Assembly (NCBI GenBank): GCA_963765105.1
Contig: CAVXUW010000001.1
Location: 1-64,000 of the forward strand
Source of the DNA: CALMEC01 sp963765105
GTDB taxonomy: Bacteria; Actinomycetota; Thermoleophilia; Miltoncostaeales; Miltoncostaeaceae
DNA length: 64,000 nt
Direction: 5' to 3'
Shown: positions 11,863 to 19,759 of the stretch, piece by piece
Layout of the letters: the number at the start of each line of letters is the position of its first letter
Numbering within the stretch: the first letter of the stretch is position 1
Made by a program: the position numbers and the translations under genes
The notes under the pieces: model-generated
Database searches by the model: none
What the model was told of the DNA's origin: nothing
Seen by the model: the letters and a program-made list of their open reading frames with translations, nothing else

Positions 11863-12770
11863 GCCTCGGGCAACGTGACCGCAAACGTGACCGGCTCGCC
11901 GATGGCCGCATCAGCGCCGTCACCACGGGTGACCTGAGCGACATGGACCGCCAGGACGCGGGCCGCCGGATCGAGGGAGGGTGAGAGGGCCAGGGACACC
12001 TCGCTCACGCTACCGCCGGACTCCTCGTGCACCGGCACCGCCCGGTAGCGCCGGCCGCAGTCGTCCCACACATCAACCGCAGCGCGAGCGATAGCCGGTG
12101 TTTCGGTGGCGTTGGACGACGACCCAAGTGCCGAGAGCGTCAGAACCGACCGTTCCCGATAGCGCTCGAGCGCGACCGCGCAGACGGCCACGCCGTCCCG
12201 CAGGCGCACCTGCCCCACTGGGACAAGATCGATGAAACCGTTGGCCGTGCGCGCCGGGACCGAGCCCGTGGACGGGGGGCGACGGCGATCCTGAGGCAAC
12301 GCGGGAACCTCGGCCACGGTTCGTGGCGGTCTGAGGTCGATCAGGAGGTTCCACGGCCCACCGCTGACCGCGCGGTTGACCCCCGCCGGGGCGCCGCGTG
12401 AAGGGTTGATGCGCATGATCCCGTCGACAACAAGCTCGAGGCGCTCAACCTCGGGCGGGAGATCCGGGGCACACCCCACCGCGCAGATGAGCTGACCGAG
12501 CCCGGAGGTGCTGCTCACCAGCCACGTGGTGTAGCGCGTCCCCCGGTCGTCGCGGGCGACCAGGCCGGTCGTGGGATCCCAGTCGATGAGACCCGGGGCA
12601 TCGCTGAGGATGAGGAGCGGAACGAGGAACCCGTCACGATGGTGCTCCACCGCGAGGGCGGCCACGAGCGTCTCACCGCCACGCGCGACGACGGCGCTCG
12701 GGGTGAGACCACCGAAGGTCGTGCTGTCGCGCGCCTGATGGCCGGTTGATGAGGTGGTGACGGACGGCAC
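11859..12770 (-). CDS. Unknown protein, two similar halves possible
   Basis: A 303-aa protein that I do not recognise. It begins with a stretch (TPSAVVARGGETLVAALAVEHHRDGFLVPLLIL) and has a related segment later (GVAVCAVALERYRERSVLTLSALGSSS), followed in both halves by a 'D-D-R/G-R-Y' strand (VARDDRGTRYTTW; VWDDCGRRYRAV). This suggests two repeated beta-rich domains, with no signal peptide or membrane helix. It overlaps the mannose synthase start by ATGA. Function unknown. Confidence 0.65.
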   Translation of the reverse strand: MPSVTTSSTGHQARDSTTFGGLTPSAVVARGGETLVAALAVEHHRDGFLVPLLILSDAPGLIDWDPTTGLVARDDRGTRYTTWLVSSTSGLGQLICAVGCAPDLPPEVERLELVVDGIMRINPSRGAPAGVNRAVSGGPWNLLIDLRPPRTVAEVPALPQDRRRPPSTGSVPARTANGFIDLVPVGQVRLRDGVAVCAVALERYRERSVLTLSALGSSSNATETPAIARAAVDVWDDCGRRYRAVPVHEESGGSVSEVSLALSPSLDPAARVLAVHVAQVTRGDGADAAIGEPVTFAVTLPEA

Positions 12771-12786
12771 ACCCTAAGATTGCCAG

Positions 12787-13539
12787 GTGTCCGCTCCATC
12801 GCCCACGCTCGTGCTGATCCATCCGTTTCCTGTCGACGCCAGCTTTTGGGGACCGATGTGGCGTGAGCTCGACACCGACGTGGTTCTCCTCACCCCCGAG
12901 TTCCCCGGTTTTGGTGGCGCACCGGCACTGATGGCGCCCTCGATCGACGGTTTCGCCGACTCGGTCGCACAGCTCATTCGCGACGAAGGATCGCCACCCG
13001 CGACGGTGGTGGGCCTGTCGCTGGGCGGATACGTGGCGCAGTCGCTCGCCGTTCGCCACCCCGACTGCGTCGCCGGGCTGGTGCTGGCCAACACCCGCGC
13101 CGAGGGCGACGACGCTGCGGGTAAAGACGCCCGTAACCGGGGCATCGACACCATTCGCATCGACGGGCTCTCGACCTTTCTCGATGGGTTGCTGCCCCGC
13201 CTACTCAGCCCCGCCGCACCCGCAGAGGTCTGGGAGCGCGTCCACGCCATCGCCGCTCGGCAGGATCCCGACGCGGTGTGCGCCGCCCTGGAGGCACTGC
13301 GCGACCGACCCGACCGACGCGATGAGGTTTCCGCCATCGCCGTCCCCACGATCGTCGTCGTCGGCCGCGACGATGCCATCACACCTCGGGAGGCGTCCGA
13401 TGCGCTCACCGCGGCCATTGCCGGCTCCACCCAACGCGTCCTCGACACGGGGCACCTGTCGGCAATCGAAGCCCCCGCCCCGTTCGCCGCGGTCATCCGT
13501 GACGCTCTCACCGCCACCGCACCGGGCCGGCCGGAATGA
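12787..13539 (+). CDS. Alpha/beta hydrolase
   Basis: A 250-aa alpha/beta-hydrolase with a complete triad. Oxyanion loop LIHPFP at 10-15, nucleophile Ser78 in GLSLGG, acid in VVVGRDDAITP near 200, and catalytic His in DTGHLSAIEAP near 223. Substrate unknown; esterase, lactonase or C-C hydrolase are possible. Starts with GTG. It overlaps the LysE-type exporter by ATGA (13536-13539), so the hydrolase product may be what that exporter carries (inference). Confidence 0.87.
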   Translation: MSAPSPTLVLIHPFPVDASFWGPMWRELDTDVVLLTPEFPGFGGAPALMAPSIDGFADSVAQLIRDEGSPPATVVGLSLGGYVAQSLAVRHPDCVAGLVLANTRAEGDDAAGKDARNRGIDTIRIDGLSTFLDGLLPRLLSPAAPAEVWERVHAIAARQDPDAVCAALEALRDRPDRRDEVSAIAVPTIVVVGRDDAITPREASDALTAAIAGSTQRVLDTGHLSAIEAPAPFAAVIRDALTATAPGRPE

Positions 13540-14165
13540 GCCTCCAGACCTGGCTTGCATTCTTCGTCGCGTCGTGGCTCATCAGCCTGGCCCCCGGTCC
13601 CGGGGCGGTGTCCACCATGTCGAGCGCCGTACGTGTGGGGGTGCGTCGTTCGGGCTACAACCTCATCGGCCTGGAGCTGGGCCTCATTTTCGTCCTGCTG
13701 ATCGTGGCCAGCGGGGTGGGCGCCCTGATCGTGGCGTCGGCAACCCTGTTTGGTGTGGTGAAGTGGGTGGGCGTGGCGTACCTGTTGTATCTCGGCTTGC
13801 GTCAGTTCCTGTCCGGGGCCAGTTCGAGCGTCGCCACCGATGATGAGAGGGCCGGCCAGACGCCGCGCAACCTCATCCTTCAGGGCTTTTTGGTCAACGC
13901 CTCGAACCCCAAAGGTATTGCGTTCATGCTGGCGGTGCTGCCCCAGTTCATCGACCCGAACACCGCCCAGATTCCGCAGTACGTGATCTGCGCGGCCACG
14001 TTGGTGTTTACCGACATCGTGGTGATGAACGGCTACGCATTTTTCGCGTCACGCGTTCTGCGCCTGCTGCGTACCCCCGCCCGTAACCGGTGGGTGGGGA
14101 GGGTTTTCGCGGGGATGTACGTGGGCGCGGCGGGGCTTCTCGCCGCGTTCGGCCGACACACCTAG
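13536..14165 (+). CDS. LysE/RhtB-family amino-acid exporter
   Basis: A 209-aa inner-membrane exporter of the LysE superfamily. Six hydrophobic segments and the family hallmark near the N-terminus (SLAPGPGAVSTMSSAVRVGVRRSGYNLIG), then GFLVNASNPKGIAFMLAVLPQF near 130. Homologues export lysine, homoserine, threonine or toxic analogues; the substrate here cannot be inferred. Convergent with the CGNR regulator, the two stops overlapping by four bases. Confidence 0.9.
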   Translation: MSLQTWLAFFVASWLISLAPGPGAVSTMSSAVRVGVRRSGYNLIGLELGLIFVLLIVASGVGALIVASATLFGVVKWVGVAYLLYLGLRQFLSGASSSVATDDERAGQTPRNLILQGFLVNASNPKGIAFMLAVLPQFIDPNTAQIPQYVICAATLVFTDIVVMNGYAFFASRVLRLLRTPARNRWVGRVFAGMYVGAAGLLAAFGRHT

Positions 14166-14725
14166 TAGTCCGGTGGTGCGCTCCGTCCGCCGCGGTGGCG
14201 GGCGTAGTAGTTGTTGGCCTTGGCGCGTGAGCCACAGATCTCCATGGAGCACCAGCGGCGACTGCCGTTGCGGCTGGAGTCGAGGTACATAACCGAGCAA
14301 TCCTCCGCCGCACATTCGCGTACTCGGACGATCTCCTCGCGCGCGAGGTCCAGGGCATCAAGGAGTGCCGGGACGAGGAGGCAGCGGCAGGTCGACACCT
14401 CCGGACAGAAGTTCGGTCGCAGCGTGGCGCGATCGATGGTGAGACGGCCCGGTGTGGCGCTGAGCCACTCCGCGACGATCTCCCCAATGGTCTCGGCGTC
14501 GTGCGCGACGAAAGCGGTGCGCAACTCGTGGCGAACCGCACGGATGAAGTCGAGGTCGGCCACGGCGGGCGTCTCTGCCGGCTCACCAAAACCTCCCTCC
14601 CGCAGCCACTGAACGACGTGCTGTGGCAGGGCAAGGAGATCGGCGCCATTCGCGGCGACGGTGTTGCAGAGATCCAGGGACGGTCGTCCCCCTAACCACA
14701 CGAACGGACTACCGGGTTTGACCAT
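14162..14725 (-). CDS. CGNR zinc-finger transcriptional regulator
   Basis: A 187-aa protein of the ABATE/CGNR type. N-terminal stress-linked domain (GGRPSLDLCNTVAANG) and C-terminal zinc finger with Cys in VRECAAEDCSVMYLDSSRNGSRRWCSMEICGSRAKANNY; the CGNR signature is CGSR here. Such proteins are probable DNA-binding regulators. It is divergent from the hydrolase-like gene at 14794, and a palindrome sits between them, so auto-regulation plus control of the neighbour is likely. Confidence 0.88.
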   Translation of the reverse strand: MVKPGSPFVWLGGRPSLDLCNTVAANGADLLALPQHVVQWLREGGFGEPAETPAVADLDFIRAVRHELRTAFVAHDAETIGEIVAEWLSATPGRLTIDRATLRPNFCPEVSTCRCLLVPALLDALDLAREEIVRVRECAAEDCSVMYLDSSRNGSRRWCSMEICGSRAKANNYYARHRGGRSAPPDY

Positions 14726-14753
14726 CCCCCCACCTCAGGCGTATTGTTCTCAC

Positions 14754-14769
14754 TGGTAAATCATTACCA
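14754..14769. promoter_or_regulatory. Candidate operator for the CGNR regulator
   Basis: Perfect inverted repeat TGGTAA-ATCA-TTACCA in the 68-bp divergent gap between the CGNR gene and the hydrolase-like gene. A TTGTTC hexamer begins just upstream on the plus strand (about 14744) and ACTGGT recurs about 18 bp further on. The position would overlap promoters in both directions. Confidence 0.55.
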
Positions 14770-14793
14770 CACTGGTTTGCAACAGGAGTATCA

Positions 14794-15498
14794 ATGCCTT
14801 CCCTGCCTCCGGCAATTACACTTTCCCACACTGAGCGCGGTCGGGGCCGCCTCGTCGTCGCCCTCCATGACCTGGGTCGTTCGAGCGACGCGATGCTTCG
14901 TGCATTGCGCCCGCTGAACAAACGCTTTCGCATCATCGCCCCGGACCTCCGCGGGCATGGCGACTCGCCCACGCCGACGGGGCCGTGGAGCATTGACGAC
15001 TTCGCATCGGACGTGTCACGGCTCATTGCCGCCGAGGGCGGAAACGCCATCGTCGTGGGTGTCGGGCTCGGCGGGGCGACGGGTCTGTCGCTGGCGCTCG
15101 GTCACCCGGGGCTGGTTTCGGCGCTCGTGGTCAGCGGCGCGGCCGCACGGTCGGAGGACATCGACGGGCAGGAGCGCTGGGCACGGATGGCACGCATGAT
15201 CCGTGAGCGGAGCGGCTCGGAAGGCGTGGCTTTGGCCGCCGAAGCGATGGGCACCCGCCCGGACCTACGGGGCGCGCTGGTGCAGATCGATCCTCCCGTG
15301 TTCGTGTTGGCCGGCGAGGCCGACCGCGCCTACCCGCCCGACGCGCAACAAGAGCTGGCGCGCTCTCTCCCGGGCGCACGCTTCCAGCGGGTCGACGGGG
15401 CCGGACACGACCTGGCAACCGATCGTCCCGAGGAGCTCGTTGCCGCGGTGGAGTGGATCGCCGGCGTCGCCGCACAGCGCCTCGCCACCGCGGCTTAG
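14794..15498 (+). CDS. Alpha/beta-hydrolase-fold protein lacking the nucleophile
   Basis: A 234-aa alpha/beta-hydrolase-fold protein. The fold is clear: LVVALHDLG, APDLRGHGDSP near 49-59, AGEADRAYPP near 175 and a C-terminal GAGHDLATDRPEE carrying the usual His. The nucleophile elbow, however, reads GVGLGG at 89-94, so Gly91 replaces the Ser of GxSxG. It therefore should not be an ordinary serine hydrolase; it may bind a ligand or use another chemistry (some dioxygenases and dehalogenase relatives use this fold). AGGAG lies 6 bases before the ATG. Divergent from the CGNR regulator. Confidence 0.8.
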   Translation: MPSLPPAITLSHTERGRGRLVVALHDLGRSSDAMLRALRPLNKRFRIIAPDLRGHGDSPTPTGPWSIDDFASDVSRLIAAEGGNAIVVGVGLGGATGLSLALGHPGLVSALVVSGAAARSEDIDGQERWARMARMIRERSGSEGVALAAEAMGTRPDLRGALVQIDPPVFVLAGEADRAYPPDAQQELARSLPGARFQRVDGAGHDLATDRPEELVAAVEWIAGVAAQRLATAA

Positions 15499-15514
15499 CT
15501 CTTCCCGCGACGGG

Positions 15515-17257
15515 TTAGCGCAGAGCGCGGCGGGCACGGGAGCCCGCGGCGCTCGCCATGCCCGCGAGGAGCACGAGGGCGGACAGTGAGGTGGTGAGCG
15601 CGGCGAAATCGCGGGCCACAAGATCGTCTTTGATGAGTCGTCCGAGGCCGGCGGCGCCGACCACACCGACAATGACGGTCTCGCGCATGATCACCTCCCA
15701 GCGGTAGACGCCGAGGGCCACCAGACGTGGTCCCAGTTGGGGAAGCGTTGCGTAAAAGAGCGTCTGCGTGCGCGTTGCACCCGATGCGCGCAAAGCCTCG
15801 GCGGGTCGTGGATCCATGTCTTCGAACGACTCGCCGAACAGCCGTGTCATGACTCCGGCGTTGTAGATCCCCAGCGCAACCACCCCCGGCCACATTCCGG
15901 GATAGAAAACCAGGGCTGCCAGAAAGACCCACACCGGCGGGGGCACCGCCCGCGCCACGAGTGCGCCCAGACGCACGCCGCCGCGACCGGTTGCCGTCGC
16001 AACCGTGGAAACGACGTTGCGTCCCCCCCCGCGGGGCAGGTCGCCCGCAACCGAGCGTGCACCCAGGATGGCCAGAACCAAACCCACGGTCGCCGAGAAC
16101 GCGATGGCCAGGAGTGACATCGCCACCGTCTCGAGCGACGCGGAGCCGAGCGCCGACCACCCGCCGGGACCCAGGCGAGGCGGGAACATCTCGCCGACGA
16201 CGTCGCCAAACAGGTCGACGCGGCGTTCCTCCCACGCGACCGAGGGATCGAGCCGCACCCACCACCAGGACGCGGCCACGGCCACGATGAGGGCGACGGC
16301 CCACCTGACGTGCGCGCGACGCTCTGGAGTCGTGGGCATCGCCGTGCGCACCGTTAGCGACACCGGCACGCGAACGTCCCCGCAACGGAAAATGCTGGCG
16401 TTGTCACGACGACGCGCCCGTGACGAAACGGTGTCGGCCGCGACCGACACCAACACCAACGCCCAGATCATCGTCCACATCTCGTTGTAGCGCAGCGATT
16501 GGAAGCTCAGGTCGATTTGGTAGCCCAACCCGCCGGCACCGACGACACCGAGAATCGCTGCGGCGCGGACCGCACACTCGAAGCGGTACCACCCGTAGGC
16601 CACGAGGTCGGACCGCACGATGGGCGCCACGCCATAGACCAGCGACACCAGCCGGCCCGCTCCGTTCGCACGGAGCTGCCGATAGGGGCGCGCATCGGCT
16701 TCGTCGAGGGTATCGGCGAACACCGATGCGGTGACGGCGCCAAACGGTAGACCGATGGCGAGGACTGCGACGAGAGGAGCCGTGCCCAACACCTCGGCCA
16801 GAATCAGCGCCCAGACGATCTCGTTGACCCCCCGTGGAACGACGTCCAGCCCGCGCACCAGCCGACGAAGGACCTCCCGCACGACGCGCCGGGATCGGCC
16901 AGCCCGGCCGTCAACCTCCCAACTCCGCGCGGCCAATAGTGGGGCGCCCACGAGGCCGATCAGGAGGCTGAGGAGGGTTCCGAGGAGCGCGTACGACAGG
17001 GTGGTCGCGGCTGCACGTGCGGCGATCTCAAGAAAGGTGGGGCTGAGATCGGGTTGCACCATCGCGGACCAGAAGTTGGCGAAGTTCGGCCATCCCGAGG
17101 TGTTGACGACGTCGCCGCCGACGCCGGCACTGAGGGTCGATGCGACGAGCGCAACAACAAGGAGGAGAACCCACCCCCGTCGGCCGGCCAGGAGACCGCT
17201 GCCGGCGCGACGGCCGTTGGCCACGCGAGACGGCGCCGCCTCGGCGGAGACCGTCAT
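15515..17257 (-). CDS. phnE: Fused phosphonate-type ABC transporter permease (PhnE-PhnE)
   Basis: A 580-aa protein made of two PhnE-like permease domains in tandem. Each half ends with the same block: ECAVRAAAILGVVGAGGLGYQIDLSFQSLRYNEM near 228-262 and EVIMRETVIVGVVGAAGLGRLIKDDLVARDFAAL near 525-560. Most systems encode one PhnE that dimerises or two separate genes; here both are in one chain. It overlaps the ATPase gene by ATGA. With PhnC and PhnD upstream it forms a phosphonate/phosphite/phosphate uptake system; no C-P lyase genes are nearby, so the actual substrate is open. Confidence 0.88.
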   Translation of the reverse strand: MTVSAEAAPSRVANGRRAGSGLLAGRRGWVLLLVVALVASTLSAGVGGDVVNTSGWPNFANFWSAMVQPDLSPTFLEIAARAAATTLSYALLGTLLSLLIGLVGAPLLAARSWEVDGRAGRSRRVVREVLRRLVRGLDVVPRGVNEIVWALILAEVLGTAPLVAVLAIGLPFGAVTASVFADTLDEADARPYRQLRANGAGRLVSLVYGVAPIVRSDLVAYGWYRFECAVRAAAILGVVGAGGLGYQIDLSFQSLRYNEMWTMIWALVLVSVAADTVSSRARRRDNASIFRCGDVRVPVSLTVRTAMPTTPERRAHVRWAVALIVAVAASWWWVRLDPSVAWEERRVDLFGDVVGEMFPPRLGPGGWSALGSASLETVAMSLLAIAFSATVGLVLAILGARSVAGDLPRGGGRNVVSTVATATGRGGVRLGALVARAVPPPVWVFLAALVFYPGMWPGVVALGIYNAGVMTRLFGESFEDMDPRPAEALRASGATRTQTLFYATLPQLGPRLVALGVYRWEVIMRETVIVGVVGAAGLGRLIKDDLVARDFAALTTSLSALVLLAGMASAAGSRARRALR

Positions 17258-18006
17258 GCGGCCGTCGCGGGGTAGATCAGCCCGAGATGCCGACTGTCGA
17301 GCTCACTCACCGCAACATCGACCGCGATTCGTCCGTCGACGAGGCCCACGATGCGGTCGCAGTGACGGCGCGCGAGCTCGAGATTGTGCAGGCTCGCGAT
17401 CACCGTCGGTCCTTGCGAGTCAGGGCCCGACCAGCGGGCGCTGGTGAGTGCGGCGACAATGACATTCGCCAGATCTGGATCAAGGCTCGATGCCGGTTCA
17501 TCGGCCAACACCACCTGCGGCTTCTGCAAAAGCACCCGGGCCACCGCGACGCGTTGCTGTTCACCACCGGACAGTTCGTCGGTACGGCGATCAGCGAAAC
17601 CGTCGAGCTCCACCTGCACCAGAGCGGCGGCGGTTGCCGAGCCAACCCGGTGGGAGAGCAGTGATCTCAACGCCGTTCGCGTGCGGATCGCACCGAGCGC
17701 ACCAGCGGTGACGTTGTGCCGCACGCGCAGTGGTCCCGGAAGGTCGAGCCCCTGGGCAATCGTCCCGATGCGGCGCCGCAGCTCCCGCAGCTCGCGTGGG
17801 CCCGCGCTCACCATGTCCGTGCCGAGCACCTGAACGCTTCCTGAGGAGACCTGAACAGATCCATTGAGAAGGCGCAACAGACTGGACTTGCCCGCCCCGC
17901 TTCGCCCGAGAAGGGCAACCCGCTCGTTCGCGTTGACCGTGAGATCAATGCCGGAGAGCGCGGGTGCGCCGTCGTAGTGGACGGAGGCACCGCGGATCAC
18001 AATCAC
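17254..18006 (-). CDS. phnC: Phosphonate-type ABC transporter ATP-binding protein
   Basis: A 250-aa ABC ATPase. Walker A GRSGAGKSS near 38, signature LSGGEQQRVAVARVLLQ near 140, Walker B VVLADEPASSLDP near 162, and the PhnC-typical ELRELRRRIGTIAQGLDL Q-loop region. The frame opens further upstream inside phnD, but the domain starts at VIVIRGASVHYDG, so I take GTG 18006, four bases after the phnD stop. Powers the fused permease downstream. Confidence 0.9.
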   Translation of the reverse strand: MIVIRGASVHYDGAPALSGIDLTVNANERVALLGRSGAGKSSLLRLLNGSVQVSSGSVQVLGTDMVSAGPRELRELRRRIGTIAQGLDLPGPLRVRHNVTAGALGAIRTRTALRSLLSHRVGSATAAALVQVELDGFADRRTDELSGGEQQRVAVARVLLQKPQVVLADEPASSLDPDLANVIVAALTSARWSGPDSQGPTVIASLHNLELARRHCDRIVGLVDGRIAVDVAVSELDSRHLGLIYPATAA

Positions 18007-18010
18007 GGGA

Positions 18011-18982
18011 CTAGCGGGGGCGGATAACACCGATCTGCTTTGCGATCGCTTCAATCGCCGCGTAGTTGGCGCCGTCGGTCGGGATGAACGAACCGGCACC
18101 GAACTGCGCAAGGATGGCCTTCTCGTTTGGGGTGTCGCCATCAATGGCGAGGAGGGCATCCTTCAGGGACATCGTGAACCCATCGCCGAACGTTCTGTCG
18201 GCGGTTGGCTGGAGGACCCAGTGGTAGTCGGCGTACGGCGGGGTGCGGAACACTTCAACCACCTTGGCCGTGTCGATCTTCCCTTCAGCGACCTGTTTGT
18301 CCCACACCTGCGAGTTCAATGCGCCCACGTCGAACGTACCGGAGCTGACGAGCTCGATCGTTTTGTCGTGGGCACCGGAGAAACCCGCTTTGCCCTTGAG
18401 GTCGTTGTCGACGTCCACACCGGCCTGGGACAGAAAATGCTGCGGCATGACCCGGCCGGATGTCGACGACTCGGATCCAAACGTGAATGACTTGCCGCGC
18501 ACGGCGGAGAGGCCGTCGACCGAGTCGAACTTTGCGATGCCACTTGTGGCTCGGGCGATGAACACTGAGGTGAACTTCGCGTCGATGTCGCGTTGGGCAA
18601 GCGCGGGGGCACCGTCGACCTCCGCGCGGGCCTGCACGCCCGTAAGGCCACCGAACCAGACGAGGTCAAGATCACGGGTGCGAAAAGCCGCCACGGATGC
18701 CTGGTAGTCGGTCACCGGGACGTACTCCACCGCAATTCCCGGAAGCTCCGCCTCCAGGTAGTCCGACACGAGACCGTAAGTGCGGACGAGTTTCTCGGGG
18801 TCCTGATCGGGGATGGCGCCGACCCGCAATGTCCCACGAAACTCTCCGGGAGTGGTCGTGGACTCGGTGGTGCCCGACGCGGCCGCCGGATCGGACTCAT
18901 CCGAGCCGCAGGCGGCGAGCAGCCCAACGGTCGCGGCAAGGACTGCCGTGAGAGTGACAAAGCGGGTACGACGTCGCGTCAT
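18011..18982 (-). CDS. phnD: Phosphonate/phosphite-type substrate-binding lipoprotein
   Basis: A 323-aa periplasmic-type binding protein of the PhnD/PtxB family. The lipoprotein signal peptide MTRRRTRFVTLTAVLAATVGLLAAC ends at a lipobox Cys, followed by a low-complexity linker. The mature domain has RVGAIPDQDPEKLVRTYGLVSDYL, VWFGGLTGVQARAE, GKSFTFGSESSTSGRVMPQHFL (the ligand-binding loop) and FRTPPYADYHWVL. The start at 18982 is chosen because AAGGAAG precedes it; the frame opens earlier. First gene of phnD-phnC-phnE. Confidence 0.9.
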   Translation of the reverse strand: MTRRRTRFVTLTAVLAATVGLLAACGSDESDPAAASGTTESTTTPGEFRGTLRVGAIPDQDPEKLVRTYGLVSDYLEAELPGIAVEYVPVTDYQASVAAFRTRDLDLVWFGGLTGVQARAEVDGAPALAQRDIDAKFTSVFIARATSGIAKFDSVDGLSAVRGKSFTFGSESSTSGRVMPQHFLSQAGVDVDNDLKGKAGFSGAHDKTIELVSSGTFDVGALNSQVWDKQVAEGKIDTAKVVEVFRTPPYADYHWVLQPTADRTFGDGFTMSLKDALLAIDGDTPNEKAILAQFGAGSFIPTDGANYAAIEAIAKQIGVIRPR

Positions 18983-19155
18983 TCGTCTTCCTTCATCGCG
19001 GCGAACGGTCGGAGAACCGTCGTGTTTCTCAGGGAGTGCCACGACGAGGTCACCGTCGTAGTTCGACGGGAAATCATCGCGGCTCGCAAAGGACACTGCC
19101 AGAGTCGCGACGCCGATCTGGCATCAACATCCAGAGTTTTGGGAACGTTAAGGTT

Positions 19156-19169
19156 GGGCGTAAACGCCC
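19156..19169. repeat. Palindrome upstream of the phn operon
   Basis: Inverted repeat GGGCGT-AA-ACGCCC lying between the stop of the 167-aa gene (19176) and the phnD start (18982). It could be a terminator stem without a U-tract for the upstream gene, or an operator for the transporter operon. The sequence does not decide. Confidence 0.4.
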
Positions 19170-19175
19170 GGCGCA

Positions 19176-19679
19176 CTACTCCGCGGCCGTGTCCCCATTG
19201 CCCGTCGAGGGCGTGACCTCGCCGTTCACGACATCCGCGAGGGCCCGAATGATGCGCACGCACATCGCGTCGCTGACCGCCACCTGAACTTCGCTCTCGT
19301 CGGCATCCTGGAAGGCGAGCGTCCAATGCGGGCGTGTTAGCCCGTCGGGCATCTGCTGGGGTGGCGTGACCGCCATGCCCGTGATCTGCGGGTGCAGGAC
19401 CCAGAACATCCCCTCGGGCATCCCCACGTTCTCGGGAGTCCAGTTGAGCACGTCGGCCGGGAGCTGTTGACGCATCGGTTCGGCCTGAGTGAACGCGTTC
19501 ATCATTCCTTCGGCATCGGTGCGACTGATGGGCAGCTGCATCACCATGTTGGTGCCACCGATGAACTCCAGGATGGCCGCCGGCTCCGTCCCGGGCTCGG
19601 GCTCGTCTTGGCCCTCGGCCACCTCGAAGTCCCCGTGACAGTTGAAGTCGGTCGCGTGAAATCCCACAGTCATTCTCAT
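19176..19679 (-). CDS. Unknown 167-aa acidic protein
   Basis: I do not recognise this protein. It is acidic and soluble, without a signal peptide. It starts MRMTVGFHATDFNCHGDFEV, contains EFIGGTNMVMQLPISRTDAEGMMNAF, TPENVGMPEGMFWVLHPQITG and PHWTLAFQDADESEVQVAVSDAMCVRII. The frame is open to 19865, but the upstream part is Arg-rich shadow-like sequence, so ATG 19679 is preferred. No useful operon context. Confidence 0.6.
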   Translation of the reverse strand: MRMTVGFHATDFNCHGDFEVAEGQDEPEPGTEPAAILEFIGGTNMVMQLPISRTDAEGMMNAFTQAEPMRQQLPADVLNWTPENVGMPEGMFWVLHPQITGMAVTPPQQMPDGLTRPHWTLAFQDADESEVQVAVSDAMCVRIIRALADVVNGEVTPSTGNGDTAAE

Positions 19680-19759
19680 GCCGGCAATGTTGCCAGACAC
19701 GCGCGGGCCCCGTGAGCCGAACCGTGCCGAGCACTTTCGACTCACGCGACCCGGACACG

